A DNA stretch of 64,000 nucleotides from Polyangiaceae bacterium (GCA_019637295.1 JAHBVX010000001.1:967501-1031500), one strand, 5' to 3'; counted from the first letter of the stretch, positions 30,103 to 39,768 are shown. A program made the numbers and translations. The notes: generated from the sequence alone by a model not told the origin.

Positions 30103-31439
30103 CCAAGGCTGTGCTCGGGTGGCTCTCGCGCCCGAAGCGTGGCGACTAGCCCAACGGCGAGCAACGCGAAGCCGAGACCCACGGCCAGCCCTCCCCAATG
30201 CGCCAACGAAGCGGGGGCCTCGAGGACCCCGCGCTGGGTTGCCCAGTGTACGGGCGCAGGGACGAGCAGCGTCAGCGCTCCCCGCGACCGCCACGCGCGA
30301 GCCAGAGTGAGCAGCGCCAGGGAGAAGACCAGCAGCGACGGCAGGGTGTGCTCCGGCCACGGTCCGCCGCTCCAATCGAACGTCCAGGTGGCGACGTAGC
30401 TGAGCGCGAGTGCGCCGAATCCGAGCCGCCGATACGCTGGGAGCGGAGCGCGCGCGAAGACGATGCGGGCTCGGGCAGGCGGGGGAGGGCTCGAGCTGCG
30501 GTAGGGTCCCCGGCCGCCGGCCTCGACGCTGGGCTCTTGCCGACGGGGTCGTCGTGTGGCGCGCAGCCAGAGCGTGAGCGCGCTCGCGGCCGCTACCATC
30601 CAGAAGAACTCTGGCAGGAGTCCGGCGCCGAGCCCGAGCGCGGCCAAGACGGCGAGCCACGTCTTGGCCTCCGAGCGGGTCCAGCGCGTCGCCAGCAGCA
30701 ACGCCAGCGGCACGAGCAGCTGGAGTCGCAGCCCGCGGTCCGTGGCCCACAGCCCGACGTGAACGGACAGCGCACCACCCCAGAGCAGCCAGCTCGTCCT
30801 CAGCGAGCGCCGCAGCACGGTCGCTCCCCAGTCATCCAGGGGCCGGGAGCTCCGGACTCGCCGGTGGGTGTGGCTGGCGACCATCGCGAGGCCGAAGCAC
30901 CAGGCCCCGATCAGCCCACTGGCAGGGCCTGCGTCCAGGTGGGGCAGCGCCTGCGGAAGCGCGGCCAGGCCGAGCGCGCCCAGGCCCACCGTGAGCCAGG
31001 CCGAGAACGAGACCGCGAGGCGCATCGTCTTCGCGAGGACACCCAGCTGGACCAGGCCGTTACCCAGCCACAGCGCCGATGCGATCAGACCCGTGGCCCC
31101 GAGGTTCGCGCTAGTGGCGGTGTGCAGCGTGACGTCGCACTGGAACAGCACCACGAGCAACGCGAGCATGACCGCGGGCCTCACAGCGCCCCGTCGGACG
31201 AGCAGCGCGCAGGCGGCGAGCAGCGACCAAGCGTACAGCGCCGCCACAGCGGCGCCACCCAGCTCGGAGAAGACGCCACCGCGTCGAGCCAGCCCGGCGG
31301 AGAGCAGGTTGGCTCCGGCGAGCACCAGGGCAGCACTCACCAGGTAGATGGGGTTGTATTGAACGAACCAGCGGTGCATGAGGCGCTGCCAGTAGTCATC
31401 TGCTGTCGCGCTCTCGAATGCAGCGCTGTCGGGACTCAT
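30099..31439 (-). CDS. Polytopic membrane protein of unknown function
   Basis: The 446-residue protein has about ten to eleven hydrophobic segments (for example YLVSAALVLAGANLL, VMLALLVVLFQCDVTLH, LGALGLAALPQALP and the last, GGLAVGLGFALLAVGLVATL) with a cytoplasmic Arg/Pro-rich loop near the middle. I recognise no transporter or enzyme motif. The start at 31439 is the ATG just before DSAAFESATADDYWQRLMHRW; the frame stays open upstream without a membrane pattern. The gene is divergent from an SH3-domain gene across a gap with a perfect palindrome. Confidence 0.75.
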   Translation of the reverse strand: MSPDSAAFESATADDYWQRLMHRWFVQYNPIYLVSAALVLAGANLLSAGLARRGGVFSELGGAAVAALYAWSLLAACALLVRRGAVRPAVMLALLVVLFQCDVTLHTATSANLGATGLIASALWLGNGLVQLGVLAKTMRLAVSFSAWLTVGLGALGLAALPQALPHLDAGPASGLIGAWCFGLAMVASHTHRRVRSSRPLDDWGATVLRRSLRTSWLLWGGALSVHVGLWATDRGLRLQLLVPLALLLATRWTRSEAKTWLAVLAALGLGAGLLPEFFWMVAAASALTLWLRATRRPRRQEPSVEAGGRGPYRSSSPPPPARARIVFARAPLPAYRRLGFGALALSYVATWTFDWSGGPWPEHTLPSLLVFSLALLTLARAWRSRGALTLLVPAPVHWATQRGVLEAPASLAHWGGLAVGLGFALLAVGLVATLRAREPPEHSLG

Positions 31440-31516
31440 GGGGGTGCGCCCTGCAATCGTGGTGCCCAGCGCAAGCTGGCTGGCTGCCCGGCAAATGGCG
31501 ACTTCGCCAGGGCCGG

Positions 31517-31537
31517 TGGCTGTCACGCTGACAGCCA
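31517..31537. repeat. Perfect inverted repeat in a divergent promoter region
   Basis: The arms TGGCTGTCA and TGACAGCCA are perfect 9-bp inverted copies separated by CGC. The element sits between two divergent genes, 78 bp upstream of one start and 95 bp upstream of the other. This is the size and place of an operator; a transcription terminator is unlikely because neither gene ends here. Confidence 0.5.
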
Positions 31538-31631
31538 GGGGAGAGGCGTCCTGCCGAAACGTCAGCCGGACCTGCGGCGACTCATTTTTCCATCCGTCCC
31601 GAGCCGTGGTAAGCCGACTGTCGCCTCGACC

Positions 31632-32498
31632 ATGGCTCGCCCCACCACCACCAAGATCTCGGTTCCCGCGCCCGGCGAAGACGCGCCGCGTCTCGGCCGG
31701 GTTGGCATCATCGCAGCGGTGGGCTTCGGGCTGGGCGTGCTGTGGCCGACGCTCGCCGGGGTCAAGCTGGTGCCCAGCGCTCCGGTGGAGGCCGAGTCGG
31801 TGTCGTCGGAGCCAGCCGCCGAGGACGGGGAGCCGGCTGCCGCCTCGGCGGAGGCCCCAACCGGGGCGGACCCGGCAGCGGCCAAGGCCGCCGCGCCGTC
31901 ACCGGCCGATTCGCGACTGAGCTTCAAGCCGCTTCAGATCACGAGCTGTCGCGACGCCGAAGGACGGCGTCGTGAGAGTTGCGGAGAGCTGGATCTGTCG
32001 CCGGCGCTCGACGACAAGCTCAAGGCCCTCGCCAGCTGCGCGGGGACCGAGAACGCGCGGGGGCTCTTGTCGCTGGGCCTCGAGCTGGACTTCGCCAAGA
32101 AATCGATCACGGACGTGCTCAAGGGTCGGAGCACGACCCTGCCCGACGCCGTCGCTCAGGCCTTCGTCGCCTGCGCGAAGACCGAACTCGCCGGCGTCTC
32201 GCTGGAGGGCATAGCGAGCGAGCTGGCGCGCTACACTGTGTTCTATCCAATCGAGGTCGTGCCCGCGGGCCAGAGCGCAGCAGGAGAGGCCCCCGAGCCC
32301 GAGGGCGCCAGCGGCACAGCTACTGTCAGCTGGGAGGTTGCCATCATCCGCCAGACCCCCAAAGACGGCGCGGTCGTCGCCCGTGTGTTGCGTGGCACGC
32401 GCGTGACCGTGACCGGGCGCCAGAACGACTGGTACAAGGTGAAGTATGACGCCAAGGGCAGCGAGGGCTGGGTCTTCAAGACGGCAATCGGCATGTGA
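31632..32498 (+). CDS. Membrane-anchored protein with C-terminal bacterial SH3 domain
   Basis: The 288-residue product has an N-terminal membrane segment (GRVGIIAAVGFGLGVLWPTL), an Ala/Pro/Glu-rich linker and a middle domain with three cysteines. It ends in a bacterial SH3 domain (about 222-286): VAIIRQTPKDGAVVARVLRG, TVTGRQNDWYKVKY, GSEGWVFKTAI. Bacterial SH3 domains usually bind peptidoglycan or peptides, so it is probably a periplasm-facing wall-associated protein. The next gene starts inside its 3' end. Confidence 0.82.
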   Translation: MARPTTTKISVPAPGEDAPRLGRVGIIAAVGFGLGVLWPTLAGVKLVPSAPVEAESVSSEPAAEDGEPAAASAEAPTGADPAAAKAAAPSPADSRLSFKPLQITSCRDAEGRRRESCGELDLSPALDDKLKALASCAGTENARGLLSLGLELDFAKKSITDVLKGRSTTLPDAVAQAFVACAKTELAGVSLEGIASELARYTVFYPIEVVPAGQSAAGEAPEPEGASGTATVSWEVAIIRQTPKDGAVVARVLRGTRVTVTGRQNDWYKVKYDAKGSEGWVFKTAIGM

Positions 32499-33207
32499 TG
32501 CGAGCGGAACTGGGCATCGGGTCGCGGCGCTGTGTGCAGCGGGCGTGCTCGCTGTCTGCTCGTTGGCGGTGAGCGCACGCGCGGCCGAAGCCGAGTTGAA
32601 GGTCGCGGTGGGCCCGGACGCGGAGCAAGAGCGAGCGCTCGCGCACGGCGCTGACGACGACGAGGCCGCGGACGATGAAGACGACCTTCCGCTGACGAGT
32701 CGAACCGGCACCGCCGCCGGCGTGCGAGGTGGCTTCGGGGTCGCCCACGCTCGCGGTCTGGCGCTCGGCTGGTATGCGCGCCTCGAGATGGAGGCCATGA
32801 CCACCCAGCAGCACGAAGGCGCAGGGCTCGTCGGCGGCGCCTTGATCGGCGGCGAGTACTGGTCGTCGGAGGATGGCTCGGGTGGCGGGTTGCCCATGGG
32901 TTTCTTTCTGGGCCTGCGCTCCCCATTCCTGTTCACATCCCTCGGGGGTGGCTTTCAGCTCTTCATCGTGGACAACGTCCGGGACGATGGCGGCTTCGGC
33001 TTGTACGCGCCCTTCGCCTCGTTCGTCCTGGGGGTGGAGCTAGCTGGTGTTCGTATCGCGGCGGAGACGCGCGGCACGTATCGCTGGCAGTGGGGAGCAC
33101 CTGATCGCGCCTTGGCGACCGCTGGGCTCAGCCTGGCGATCTTCGATGAGCGCCTCTACACCCGACGCCCGAGGCCCGCGCGCGACCGGCGGGACCGCCC
33201 CCGTTGA
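32446..33207 (+). CDS. Exported protein of unknown function
   Basis: The ATG at 32446 lies 53 bp inside the previous gene and is preceded by AAGGTGA, so translation is probably coupled. The 253-residue product has an Arg-containing lead, a hydrophobic core (VAALCAAGVLAVCSLAVSARA) and likely cleavage before AEAELKV. A very acidic patch (DDDEAADDEDD) follows, then a Gly/Phe-rich region of alternating strands (GFFLGLRSPFLFTSLGGGF) that could be a small beta-barrel. The tail is Arg-rich. No later start in this frame would leave a proper signal. Confidence 0.68.
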   Translation: MTPRAARAGSSRRQSACDASGTGHRVAALCAAGVLAVCSLAVSARAAEAELKVAVGPDAEQERALAHGADDDEAADDEDDLPLTSRTGTAAGVRGGFGVAHARGLALGWYARLEMEAMTTQQHEGAGLVGGALIGGEYWSSEDGSGGGLPMGFFLGLRSPFLFTSLGGGFQLFIVDNVRDDGGFGLYAPFASFVLGVELAGVRIAAETRGTYRWQWGAPDRALATAGLSLAIFDERLYTRRPRPARDRRDRPR

Positions 33208-33266
33208 CCTGGCTCACGATTCTTCGTTGAACGACCCATCCCAACCTGCTTCACTGGATCGAGTCG

Positions 33267-33638
33267 TTGTCTCGAGTACCTGTCTCCCCTGAAGCCGCGC
33301 CCGCGCCCGCTCCCGCTCCCGAGCCGCGGGACGTCGTGGTGCTCGGGCGTCCCACCGAAGACGGGCAGGGAACCCAGGTCTTGCGCATTCGCGAGGGACG
33401 CGTGGAGACAGGCGCGGTGCGGCCTCTCGAACACGGCAAGTCCATCGGACGAGGAGAGATCGTCAAACTCACACCGCGGCCGGAGCTTCCCGCGGTGTGC
33501 GACGTGCAAGTCGAGCTGGACCTGGAGGGAGCCATCGCAGCGGCCCGCACGGGCGTCGGACCACCACAGGTCGCCACCGAGCGGTACCGCGAGAGCTGGG
33601 ACCGGATCTGGAGCAAGAAGCCCGAGCTGCCGTCTTGA
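33267..33638 (+). CDS. Conserved-looking small protein of unknown function
   Basis: A 123-residue frame starts at a TTG (33267), the only plausible start upstream of the Ala/Pro-rich lead. The core DVVVLGRPTEDGQGTQVLRIREGRVETGAV and the end RYRESWDRIWSKKPELPS have strong coding character. No motif is recognised and no signal peptide is present. It follows the exported protein on the same strand by 59 bp and converges with the Nudix gene (6 bp between stops). Confidence 0.6.
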   Translation: MSRVPVSPEAAPAPAPAPEPRDVVVLGRPTEDGQGTQVLRIREGRVETGAVRPLEHGKSIGRGEIVKLTPRPELPAVCDVQVELDLEGAIAAARTGVGPPQVATERYRESWDRIWSKKPELPS

Positions 33639-33644
33639 GCGCGC

Positions 33645-34271
33645 TCATTGCCACGCGAAGCGGGGCTGCTCATAGCTCGCCACGCGCGTGTCGAGCCCCG
33701 CCAGCGCCACGTCGCGAAACTGGAGAATCAGCGCGGCGGTCGGCGCGAAGATCGACGTGCCGACCAGGCGCAGCGACAAGATCGGGCCGGCAGAGTCCGG
33801 CCCCTCGGCAACATGCACGAGCTCCGGGTCGAAGAGGGTGTGCAGAGCCACCCGGTGAAGCTCGGCCACTTCGCCCGGGTCCGGCGTCAACTCCGGCACT
33901 CGATCGCACCACAGCACCACGGGGGTGATCACGAAGCCTGAACGGGTCGCGTAGTCGTCCAGCTCCCCGAGCACCGCTCCCTCGGTGAGCGAGAGTCCAA
34001 GCTCCTCGCGCAGTTCGCGTCGGGCCGCCTGTGCGGCCGTCTCACCCGGCTCGGTGCGCCCTCCCGGCAGCGCGAACTGGTTCTTGTGCCGCGGCGCATG
34101 CGCCGGGCGCCGCGTGAGCAAGAAGTGGGGCGGCTCGGCCGCCCCGACGACGGTTATCGCCACGGCGGCGGCGCGCAGGCCATCGAGCGCCAGCGGTCGG
34201 CGCTGGAACTGCTGCAGGTGGTCTCGCATTCGATCCCGCAAGCCGGCCGGCTCCAGCGCCGGAGCGGTCAC
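33645..34271 (-). CDS. Nudix hydrolase (CoA-diphosphatase-like)
   Basis: The 208-residue enzyme has a complete Nudix box starting at GGRTEPGETAAQAARRELRE and ending EELGL, and the preceding HKNQFALPGG typical of CoA pyrophosphatases (NudL/NUDT7 type). These cleave CoA to acyl-phosphopantetheine and 3',5'-ADP. The start is a GTG at 34271 that overlaps the stop of the metallo-beta-lactamase-fold gene as GTGA. Confidence 0.9.
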   Translation of the reverse strand: MTAPALEPAGLRDRMRDHLQQFQRRPLALDGLRAAAVAITVVGAAEPPHFLLTRRPAHAPRHKNQFALPGGRTEPGETAAQAARRELREELGLSLTEGAVLGELDDYATRSGFVITPVVLWCDRVPELTPDPGEVAELHRVALHTLFDPELVHVAEGPDSAGPILSLRLVGTSIFAPTAALILQFRDVALAGLDTRVASYEQPRFAWQ

Positions 34272-35134
34272 TGCTTGCTCGCCCCAGCCGGGTAGAAGTC
34301 CCGGACGCGTACTTCGACGCCGTCGACAGCCGAAAGTGCGCGGCTGAACACGGACAGGTCGCTGCCTCGGTAGTGGTACGGAATGACCACCTTGGGCTTG
34401 AACGCCGACACACAGCTCGCCGCCTCTTCAGGTGTCATCGTGAACGGCAGGTTCATGCACACCAGCGCGAGGTCGATGCGCTCGAGCGCCTTCATCTCGT
34501 CGATGCACTCGGTGTCCCCCGAGACGTAGACGCGCTTGTCCGCGAAGCCGAGCACGTAGCCGTTGCCACGGCCCTTGTCGTGGTAGAGTTTTCCCGCTTC
34601 GGGGCCGCGTTTCAGGTTGTACATGGGTACCGCCTCGATCTCGATGCCCAGCTCGGTCGTGCGCTCGCCGTTCTTCAGGACCTTGGCGCCCTGAAGTTTC
34701 GCGCGCAGCACCTCGGGGACGACCAGCACCGTGCCGTCCTTGCGCACGAGCTCGAGCGCCGCGGGATCGAAGTGGTCCGGGTGCAGATCCGTGAGCAACA
34801 CCAGGTCCGCCTTGGGCAACGCGCCGGGTGGCGCGCTGGTCCAGGGGTCGACGACGAGGGTCTTGCCCTGAAAGCCGAACGCCAGCGTGCCGTGATGGAT
34901 CGGCGTGAGCGTCACGGGGCCCGCCGATGTCGGCAGCGTGTCCGTCACGCTGGACGCTGCTGCTTGGGGCGACGCGGAACCGATCCCGGCCGCCGGCGCG
35001 GACGCCGGAGCGGCGGGGGAGCTCGAGCTCGGCTCTGGCGCGGGCCCCCTGGGCGTGGACTTGCAGCCAGTCAGGACGCCGAGCACGAGCCCGAGGGTCA
35101 CTCCCAGTGGAGCGCGCGGTGATCGCAGGTTCAT
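34268..35134 (-). CDS. Metallo-beta-lactamase-fold lipoprotein (UlaG-like)
   Basis: The 288-residue protein has a lipoprotein signal (VTLGLVLGVLTGC) and a Ser/Pro/Ala linker before the fold. Metal motifs are present in UlaG/RomA-like form: VLLTDLHPDHFDP, SGDTEC and IPYHYRGSD. The family includes lactonases and phosphodiesterases acting on sugars or lipids. This copy would act outside the cytoplasm, while its coupled partner Nudix protein is cytosolic. The start is the ATG at 35134. Confidence 0.87.
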   Translation of the reverse strand: MNLRSPRAPLGVTLGLVLGVLTGCKSTPRGPAPEPSSSSPAAPASAPAAGIGSASPQAAASSVTDTLPTSAGPVTLTPIHHGTLAFGFQGKTLVVDPWTSAPPGALPKADLVLLTDLHPDHFDPAALELVRKDGTVLVVPEVLRAKLQGAKVLKNGERTTELGIEIEAVPMYNLKRGPEAGKLYHDKGRGNGYVLGFADKRVYVSGDTECIDEMKALERIDLALVCMNLPFTMTPEEAASCVSAFKPKVVIPYHYRGSDLSVFSRALSAVDGVEVRVRDFYPAGASKQ

Positions 35135-35177
35135 GGAGCGAGCATAGCGCAGTCGGGTTCCCACCGGTGCTACCGGC

Positions 35178-37358
35178 TCAGAAGGCGTCGAGCAAGCTGG
35201 AGACTTTGTTGCGAGCGACGACGTACGTCGCCTCCACGCCTTCGACTCGCGCGTAGTGAACGGCGATCTCGCGCCAGGCGTCCCCTGCGCCGATGCGATA
35301 CACGAGCGCCGCGCTGCCCGCGGCGGGTCTGGTGCGGACCGTGAGCACGGGGCTGGACAAGCCCTCTGCCGGGCGTGCCGGACCCAGGTGGACCGCGGCC
35401 TCCGCTCGCAAGGTGGTCAAGGTCTCGACCAAGCGCTGCACCGTACTCGCAGGCAAGCCGAGAGCGGAGGTCTCGACGAAGCCTTGCCCCTGACGCGCGA
35501 GCTCCAGGCGCTTGCCGTCGCGTTCCAAGGTGATGCTCTCGACCTGAGCTGGTGTGAACATCATCACGCTGCGATCGACCAGCAGGCTCTCGAGTGTGTC
35601 CAGGGTGCGCCGGCTGACGACGAAGATGCCTGGATCGTCGTCGAGCTTCGCGTAGGCACCACCAGGGACGAGGGACCCCAGGACTAGGTGGTGGTGCTTG
35701 GCTCCGGCGGCGGGCTTGCGCTCGAAGCGCACGTGCAGGGCCCCGGCGCCAAGACCGAAGCTGCCGTCGTCGCGATCTGCGACCCAGCGTTCCGCGCTCA
35801 GTGAGCCGAGGGTATCGACGACGCTGCTGCAGGCGGCGGCGTCATGGCCATGACCCTTGGGGGCGAGCAGCTCGAACTGTCCGGCTGGGTGACGCAGAAA
35901 CCGCTGGGTGGGGCCGCGGCCAGACAGCTCCACGCTCAGCAGCTCCGATGCCGGAAAGGACAGGACCTCCGCCGCGCGCAGCATGAACGCGCTCGCGGAC
36001 AGGGGTCGGGCCGCGTCCGCGGAGAGGGACAGCACGGCGCCGTCTTGATGGCGCCTGACATGAACACCGCCGTCGGGTTGCCGAGCTCCGAAGTCGACGA
36101 CCTCGTCGATGGCTTTGGCGTCGTCCATCAGCACCCGCAGGGTCACCGTCCCCGCCGCCGGCGACAGCCCGAGCGCGGCCAGGTCGGCCCCGTCGACCAT
36201 CTGGCCTTCGATGGCGCCGAGCTCGGCGAGGTAGCGATTGCCGGTATCGAGATCGACGTCGCCCTTGGTCGGGTGCTCGAGGGCGAAGCCCGACTCCTTG
36301 CGATTGAGCGTGAGTCGGCCGCTGCCTGCGCGCACGTTCACGCCCTCCACCTCGTCTGGCCGAGCGCGGAACACGCCGCGGTCGACGAGCTGTCCGGCCG
36401 AAGTCAGGAGCGGCTCGAGGACGCTGCTCGGGATGCACGCGGCCACGGGATCCGGCGCTCGACGAATCGCGACGGCGCTCGCCTCGCCCTTGGGGCACTG
36501 ACCCCCGAGCAGCAGCGTCGCGGCGACCTTCGCCTTGTCTTTGGGCAGCAGTCGGAGCTCCACGCGCTCACTGCCGAGGGCGCGCTCGGCCTCGTCGAGT
36601 GGCAAGAAGTCCTCCGCCTTGATGCGCGCGAGCTGCACGAGCACGACGTCGAATGCCGCTCGTCCGACGCGCGCGTTGCCCAGCGCGCCTGCCAATCGCC
36701 ACACTCCGTGCTCGCCGCTCGTGACCCGCACCGTGCCACCCTTGCCGGCGATGCTCAGCTCCTCGAGCTCGGACGAAAAGTACGGCACGAGCTGCCGACC
36801 GCGCAGGCTGGCGGCGTCCACCCGGAGCTCCGTCGCCAGATCTCGGCTGACGATCATGACGCCGCTGCCGGGTGCTCCCTTGGCCTGAACGCGAAGGTAG
36901 CGCGCACCTGCGGGTTGAGCGGCTTCCTTGCCGAGTTCGAGCGTGTACTCGAGCGAGCCCATCTCGAGCTTCAGGACTTGCTCGGGCGCGAGCAGTCCGA
37001 AGCGCTCGAGGTCGACCTCCTCGGGCTTGATGCGACGCACGACGCGCGCAAACTCCAGTGACCCGAGCAGCTTGTCGACCGACAAGACGTCCGCTTCCTC
37101 GCGCACCGGCTCGACGAGCAGCCACGCCAGGTCCTCGGCGTCCCGGTCCGTTTGGCGCTCGAGCACCAAGCGCTCGCTGCCACGGGTGATGGAGATGCGG
37201 CTCAGAGCGGCGGGGCGAAACGCCGATAGAACGTTGTCCTCGCGGGACTCACGCTCCGAGGTCGTGACCTTGCCCGTCGTGACGAAGACGAGCACCAGGG
37301 CGGCCACCGCCAGCCCGATCACGACCAGATTGGCCCACTGCCGGCGCCACACGCTCAC
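35178..37358 (-). CDS. DUF4340 protein of a Gld-type ABC exporter module
   Basis: A 726-residue protein with one N-terminal TM helix (WANLVVIGLAVAALVLVFVT) and a long extracytoplasmic part made of repeated DUF4340-like units (EDLAWLLVEPVREEADVLSV... and similar blocks). DUF4340 genes commonly stand beside GldF/GldG-type exporters; the molecular role is unknown. The start is a GTG (37358) overlapping the stop of the gldG-like gene as GTGA. It is the last of four coupled genes. Confidence 0.85.
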   Translation of the reverse strand: MSVWRRQWANLVVIGLAVAALVLVFVTTGKVTTSERESREDNVLSAFRPAALSRISITRGSERLVLERQTDRDAEDLAWLLVEPVREEADVLSVDKLLGSLEFARVVRRIKPEEVDLERFGLLAPEQVLKLEMGSLEYTLELGKEAAQPAGARYLRVQAKGAPGSGVMIVSRDLATELRVDAASLRGRQLVPYFSSELEELSIAGKGGTVRVTSGEHGVWRLAGALGNARVGRAAFDVVLVQLARIKAEDFLPLDEAERALGSERVELRLLPKDKAKVAATLLLGGQCPKGEASAVAIRRAPDPVAACIPSSVLEPLLTSAGQLVDRGVFRARPDEVEGVNVRAGSGRLTLNRKESGFALEHPTKGDVDLDTGNRYLAELGAIEGQMVDGADLAALGLSPAAGTVTLRVLMDDAKAIDEVVDFGARQPDGGVHVRRHQDGAVLSLSADAARPLSASAFMLRAAEVLSFPASELLSVELSGRGPTQRFLRHPAGQFELLAPKGHGHDAAACSSVVDTLGSLSAERWVADRDDGSFGLGAGALHVRFERKPAAGAKHHHLVLGSLVPGGAYAKLDDDPGIFVVSRRTLDTLESLLVDRSVMMFTPAQVESITLERDGKRLELARQGQGFVETSALGLPASTVQRLVETLTTLRAEAAVHLGPARPAEGLSSPVLTVRTRPAAGSAALVYRIGAGDAWREIAVHYARVEGVEATYVVARNKVSSLLDAF

Positions 37359-39022
37359 GAGCGGGCCTCGTCCTCGTCGTCGAGCTCGCCGTGGGTCTCG
37401 TCGTCGTCATCGGTCTCTGGGTCGTCGTCATCGCTCACGGCATCCGACGCCCCCTTCTCCTCGCTCTCGCGCTTGGCCTCGTGCTCGGCGCGCGAGCGCT
37501 TCTCGCGTGCGCGCCGCCTGAGCATGACCAACCCTCCGAGCAGCGCCGCGGACCCAGGCATGTACAGCAACACGTACAGCATCACGTCGCGCAGAGACTC
37601 TTCGGTGAGGTTGAGCCCCACGTCGTGGGAGGCCTTCTCGGGCACGCTCACGATCGCGGGGCGCGCCGCGAGCCACGACACAGCGCTCTCCACGAACAGC
37701 CGGTTGCCGATCAGCGTCGGCTCGCGGAAGTTGCGTCCCCAGACTGGATTGGCCGTGCCGATCACGACCAGTCGCGGGCCGTGCGCTCGGGTCGACTGAG
37801 CGGGCTTCGGCAGCTCCGCGGCGGCCGCCAGGATGAAGGGTCCCTCGGGGTCCCCGGCGGACTTCTCCACCGGCTTGCCTTCCGCCACGAAGGGGCGAAT
37901 GTCCTTGATGCTGAAGGCTTGGGGGCTCGAGGTGACGAGCGGGCTGGGCCGATCCCCGCTGAGCGCCAGGCTCTGGGCAGCGCTGACCAACAGTCGAAAA
38001 CGGGCTTCGTTCCCCTTGAGCAGGCCGCGCGTGATGGCGTGCTCGCGCGGCGTCGCGAAGAAGGACTCCCCGAGCCCTGCGGGTAGACGCAGCCTCTCGT
38101 CGCGCTCCACGACGAAGTCCGTCGACAGCTCGATGCCACCGAGCCGCGCAACCGACTCGAGGCCGGTGGGAGAGATTCGGTTGTCGCCGTCCAAGATCGG
38201 GTTGAGCGCGAAGAGCACGCTACCACCGGCGCGCACGTAGTCCTCGAGTCGCTTGCTGCCGGACTCCGCGAAGGGCACCTCCGGCCCTCCGACGACGACG
38301 ACCGCGCACTCGTCGAGCGCGCGCGTGAGCTTGGGTGCAGCAAGATCGACGCTCTCGATGTCGTAGTTGTTCTTCTGCAGGCGATAGCGCAGCTCCGCCA
38401 AGCCCGTCGGTCCGCCATCGTCGATGGACATCTCTTGATGTCCGGTGGTGAAGCAGAACGTCGGACGATCGCTCACGAAGACGTTTCGGATCCCCTCGGT
38501 CAGCGCTTGCTCGAGCTTGGGGCGCGCGCGACCGTCATCCTCGTCGTAGGCCACGACGTCGTCCTGGGTGACGAACCAGTGGCGCTCGCCGCGCGCGATG
38601 ATGATCGACGCGTCCGTGACGACTCGACCGTCCTCGCTCTTGCCGGCCTCGATGCCGTACTTCTGCTGGATGGCCATGAACTCCGCCGGACTCCGATCCG
38701 GATCCACGTAACGCGGCGAGAGCTTTCGAGTCTTGCTGCCGTAGGCGCTGAGCAGGTGGCGAACGCTGACCGTGAGCGGATCGCTCGCGCTGAGCAGCAC
38801 GATGATGTCCACGGGTTCGTCGAGGGTCTCGAGGGTCTCCACCGTGGCGTCGCTCAAGGTGTACAGGCCGCGGGACGTGACGTCCCAGCGCTCGTAGAAC
38901 CGCGCGACCAGGATGTTCGCGCTCAGCCCGAGCGCCACCGCCGCCAGGACGCTGGCCGCGGACAGGCTGCGCAGCACCCGACTGGCCGGCGTCGCCGCCG
39001 CATCCGGTTGCTTCTGCGCCAT
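37355..39022 (-). CDS. GldG-like ABC exporter auxiliary protein
   Basis: The 555-residue protein belongs to the GldG/ABC_transp_aux family: an N-terminal TM helix (about 20-42), an extracytoplasmic domain with RGLYTLSDATVETL, the TTGHQEMSIDD region and VVVVGGPEVPF, then a C-terminal TM helix (MLYVLLYMPGSAALLGGLVML). A highly charged cytoplasmic tail of about 50 residues (DDDDPETDDDDETHGELDDEDE) is unusual for the family. The start at 39022 shares a base with the permease stop (TGATG). Confidence 0.88.
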   Translation of the reverse strand: MAQKQPDAAATPASRVLRSLSAASVLAAVALGLSANILVARFYERWDVTSRGLYTLSDATVETLETLDEPVDIIVLLSASDPLTVSVRHLLSAYGSKTRKLSPRYVDPDRSPAEFMAIQQKYGIEAGKSEDGRVVTDASIIIARGERHWFVTQDDVVAYDEDDGRARPKLEQALTEGIRNVFVSDRPTFCFTTGHQEMSIDDGGPTGLAELRYRLQKNNYDIESVDLAAPKLTRALDECAVVVVGGPEVPFAESGSKRLEDYVRAGGSVLFALNPILDGDNRISPTGLESVARLGGIELSTDFVVERDERLRLPAGLGESFFATPREHAITRGLLKGNEARFRLLVSAAQSLALSGDRPSPLVTSSPQAFSIKDIRPFVAEGKPVEKSAGDPEGPFILAAAAELPKPAQSTRAHGPRLVVIGTANPVWGRNFREPTLIGNRLFVESAVSWLAARPAIVSVPEKASHDVGLNLTEESLRDVMLYVLLYMPGSAALLGGLVMLRRRAREKRSRAEHEAKRESEEKGASDAVSDDDDPETDDDDETHGELDDEDEARS

Positions 39023-39768
39023 CAGCTCCACCTCCAGCTGTCCACCACCCGCGTGGTGACGAACAAGGGAACGATCACGAGCGATGCGTCGAACACCAAG
39101 CGCCGAAGATCGATGACACCGCGACTCATCTCGTCCATCTGGGTCAAGACCGAGACGTGGACGGAGATGTCTCGGACCAGGCCGGGTTCGAAGATGTACT
39201 CCCCGATCCCCAGGATGAAGAGACCGAACTGCGCGAGCACCGTGAGCACGAATGCGAGCAACTGGCTTCGGGTCATCGCGCTCATCAGGATGCCGAGCGA
39301 CAGGTAGCCCGCACCCACCGCGAACACGCCCAGGTAGCTGGAGCCCACCACCGCCCAGTCGATCTGGCCGGTGTCGCGCAGCACGACGACGTACAGCAGC
39401 GTCGGGGCCCACATCGCCACGTAGGTGCTGAGCACCGCCAAGTACTTGCCCGTCACGACGGCGCCCGGCGTCACGGGTGCGGTGAGCAAGCTCTCGATCG
39501 TACCGCTGCGACGCTCTTCCGCCAGCGAGCGCATGGTCAAGGCAGGGCACACCAAGAGCAACGAGACGAGCAGGAAGATGGACTGCCCGAAGTAGGACTG
39601 GACCGGACCGCTGTCGAGCGACACCGAGCTGAGGCTCGAGACGTGCACCACGATGGAGTAGAAAGAGAGACCCTGCAGCAGCAAGAACACGGTGAGCAAG
39701 ACCCAGGCGAGCGGGGTGACCCACAGGCTCAGCATCTCCCGGCGGTAGACGGCGAGCAGACCGGTCAC
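39022..39768 (-). CDS. ABC-2 type permease, GldF-like
   Basis: The 248-residue permease has six membrane segments and the ABC-2 hallmark CPALTMRSLAEERRSGTIE followed by LLTAPVTPGAVVTGKYLA. The start is a GTG (39768) overlapping the ATPase stop as GTGA. It forms the channel of the exporter with the upstream ATPase and the GldG-like partner. Confidence 0.92.
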   Translation of the reverse strand: MTGLLAVYRREMLSLWVTPLAWVLLTVFLLLQGLSFYSIVVHVSSLSSVSLDSGPVQSYFGQSIFLLVSLLLVCPALTMRSLAEERRSGTIESLLTAPVTPGAVVTGKYLAVLSTYVAMWAPTLLYVVVLRDTGQIDWAVVGSSYLGVFAVGAGYLSLGILMSAMTRSQLLAFVLTVLAQFGLFILGIGEYIFEPGLVRDISVHVSVLTQMDEMSRGVIDLRRLVFDASLVIVPLFVTTRVVDSWRWS

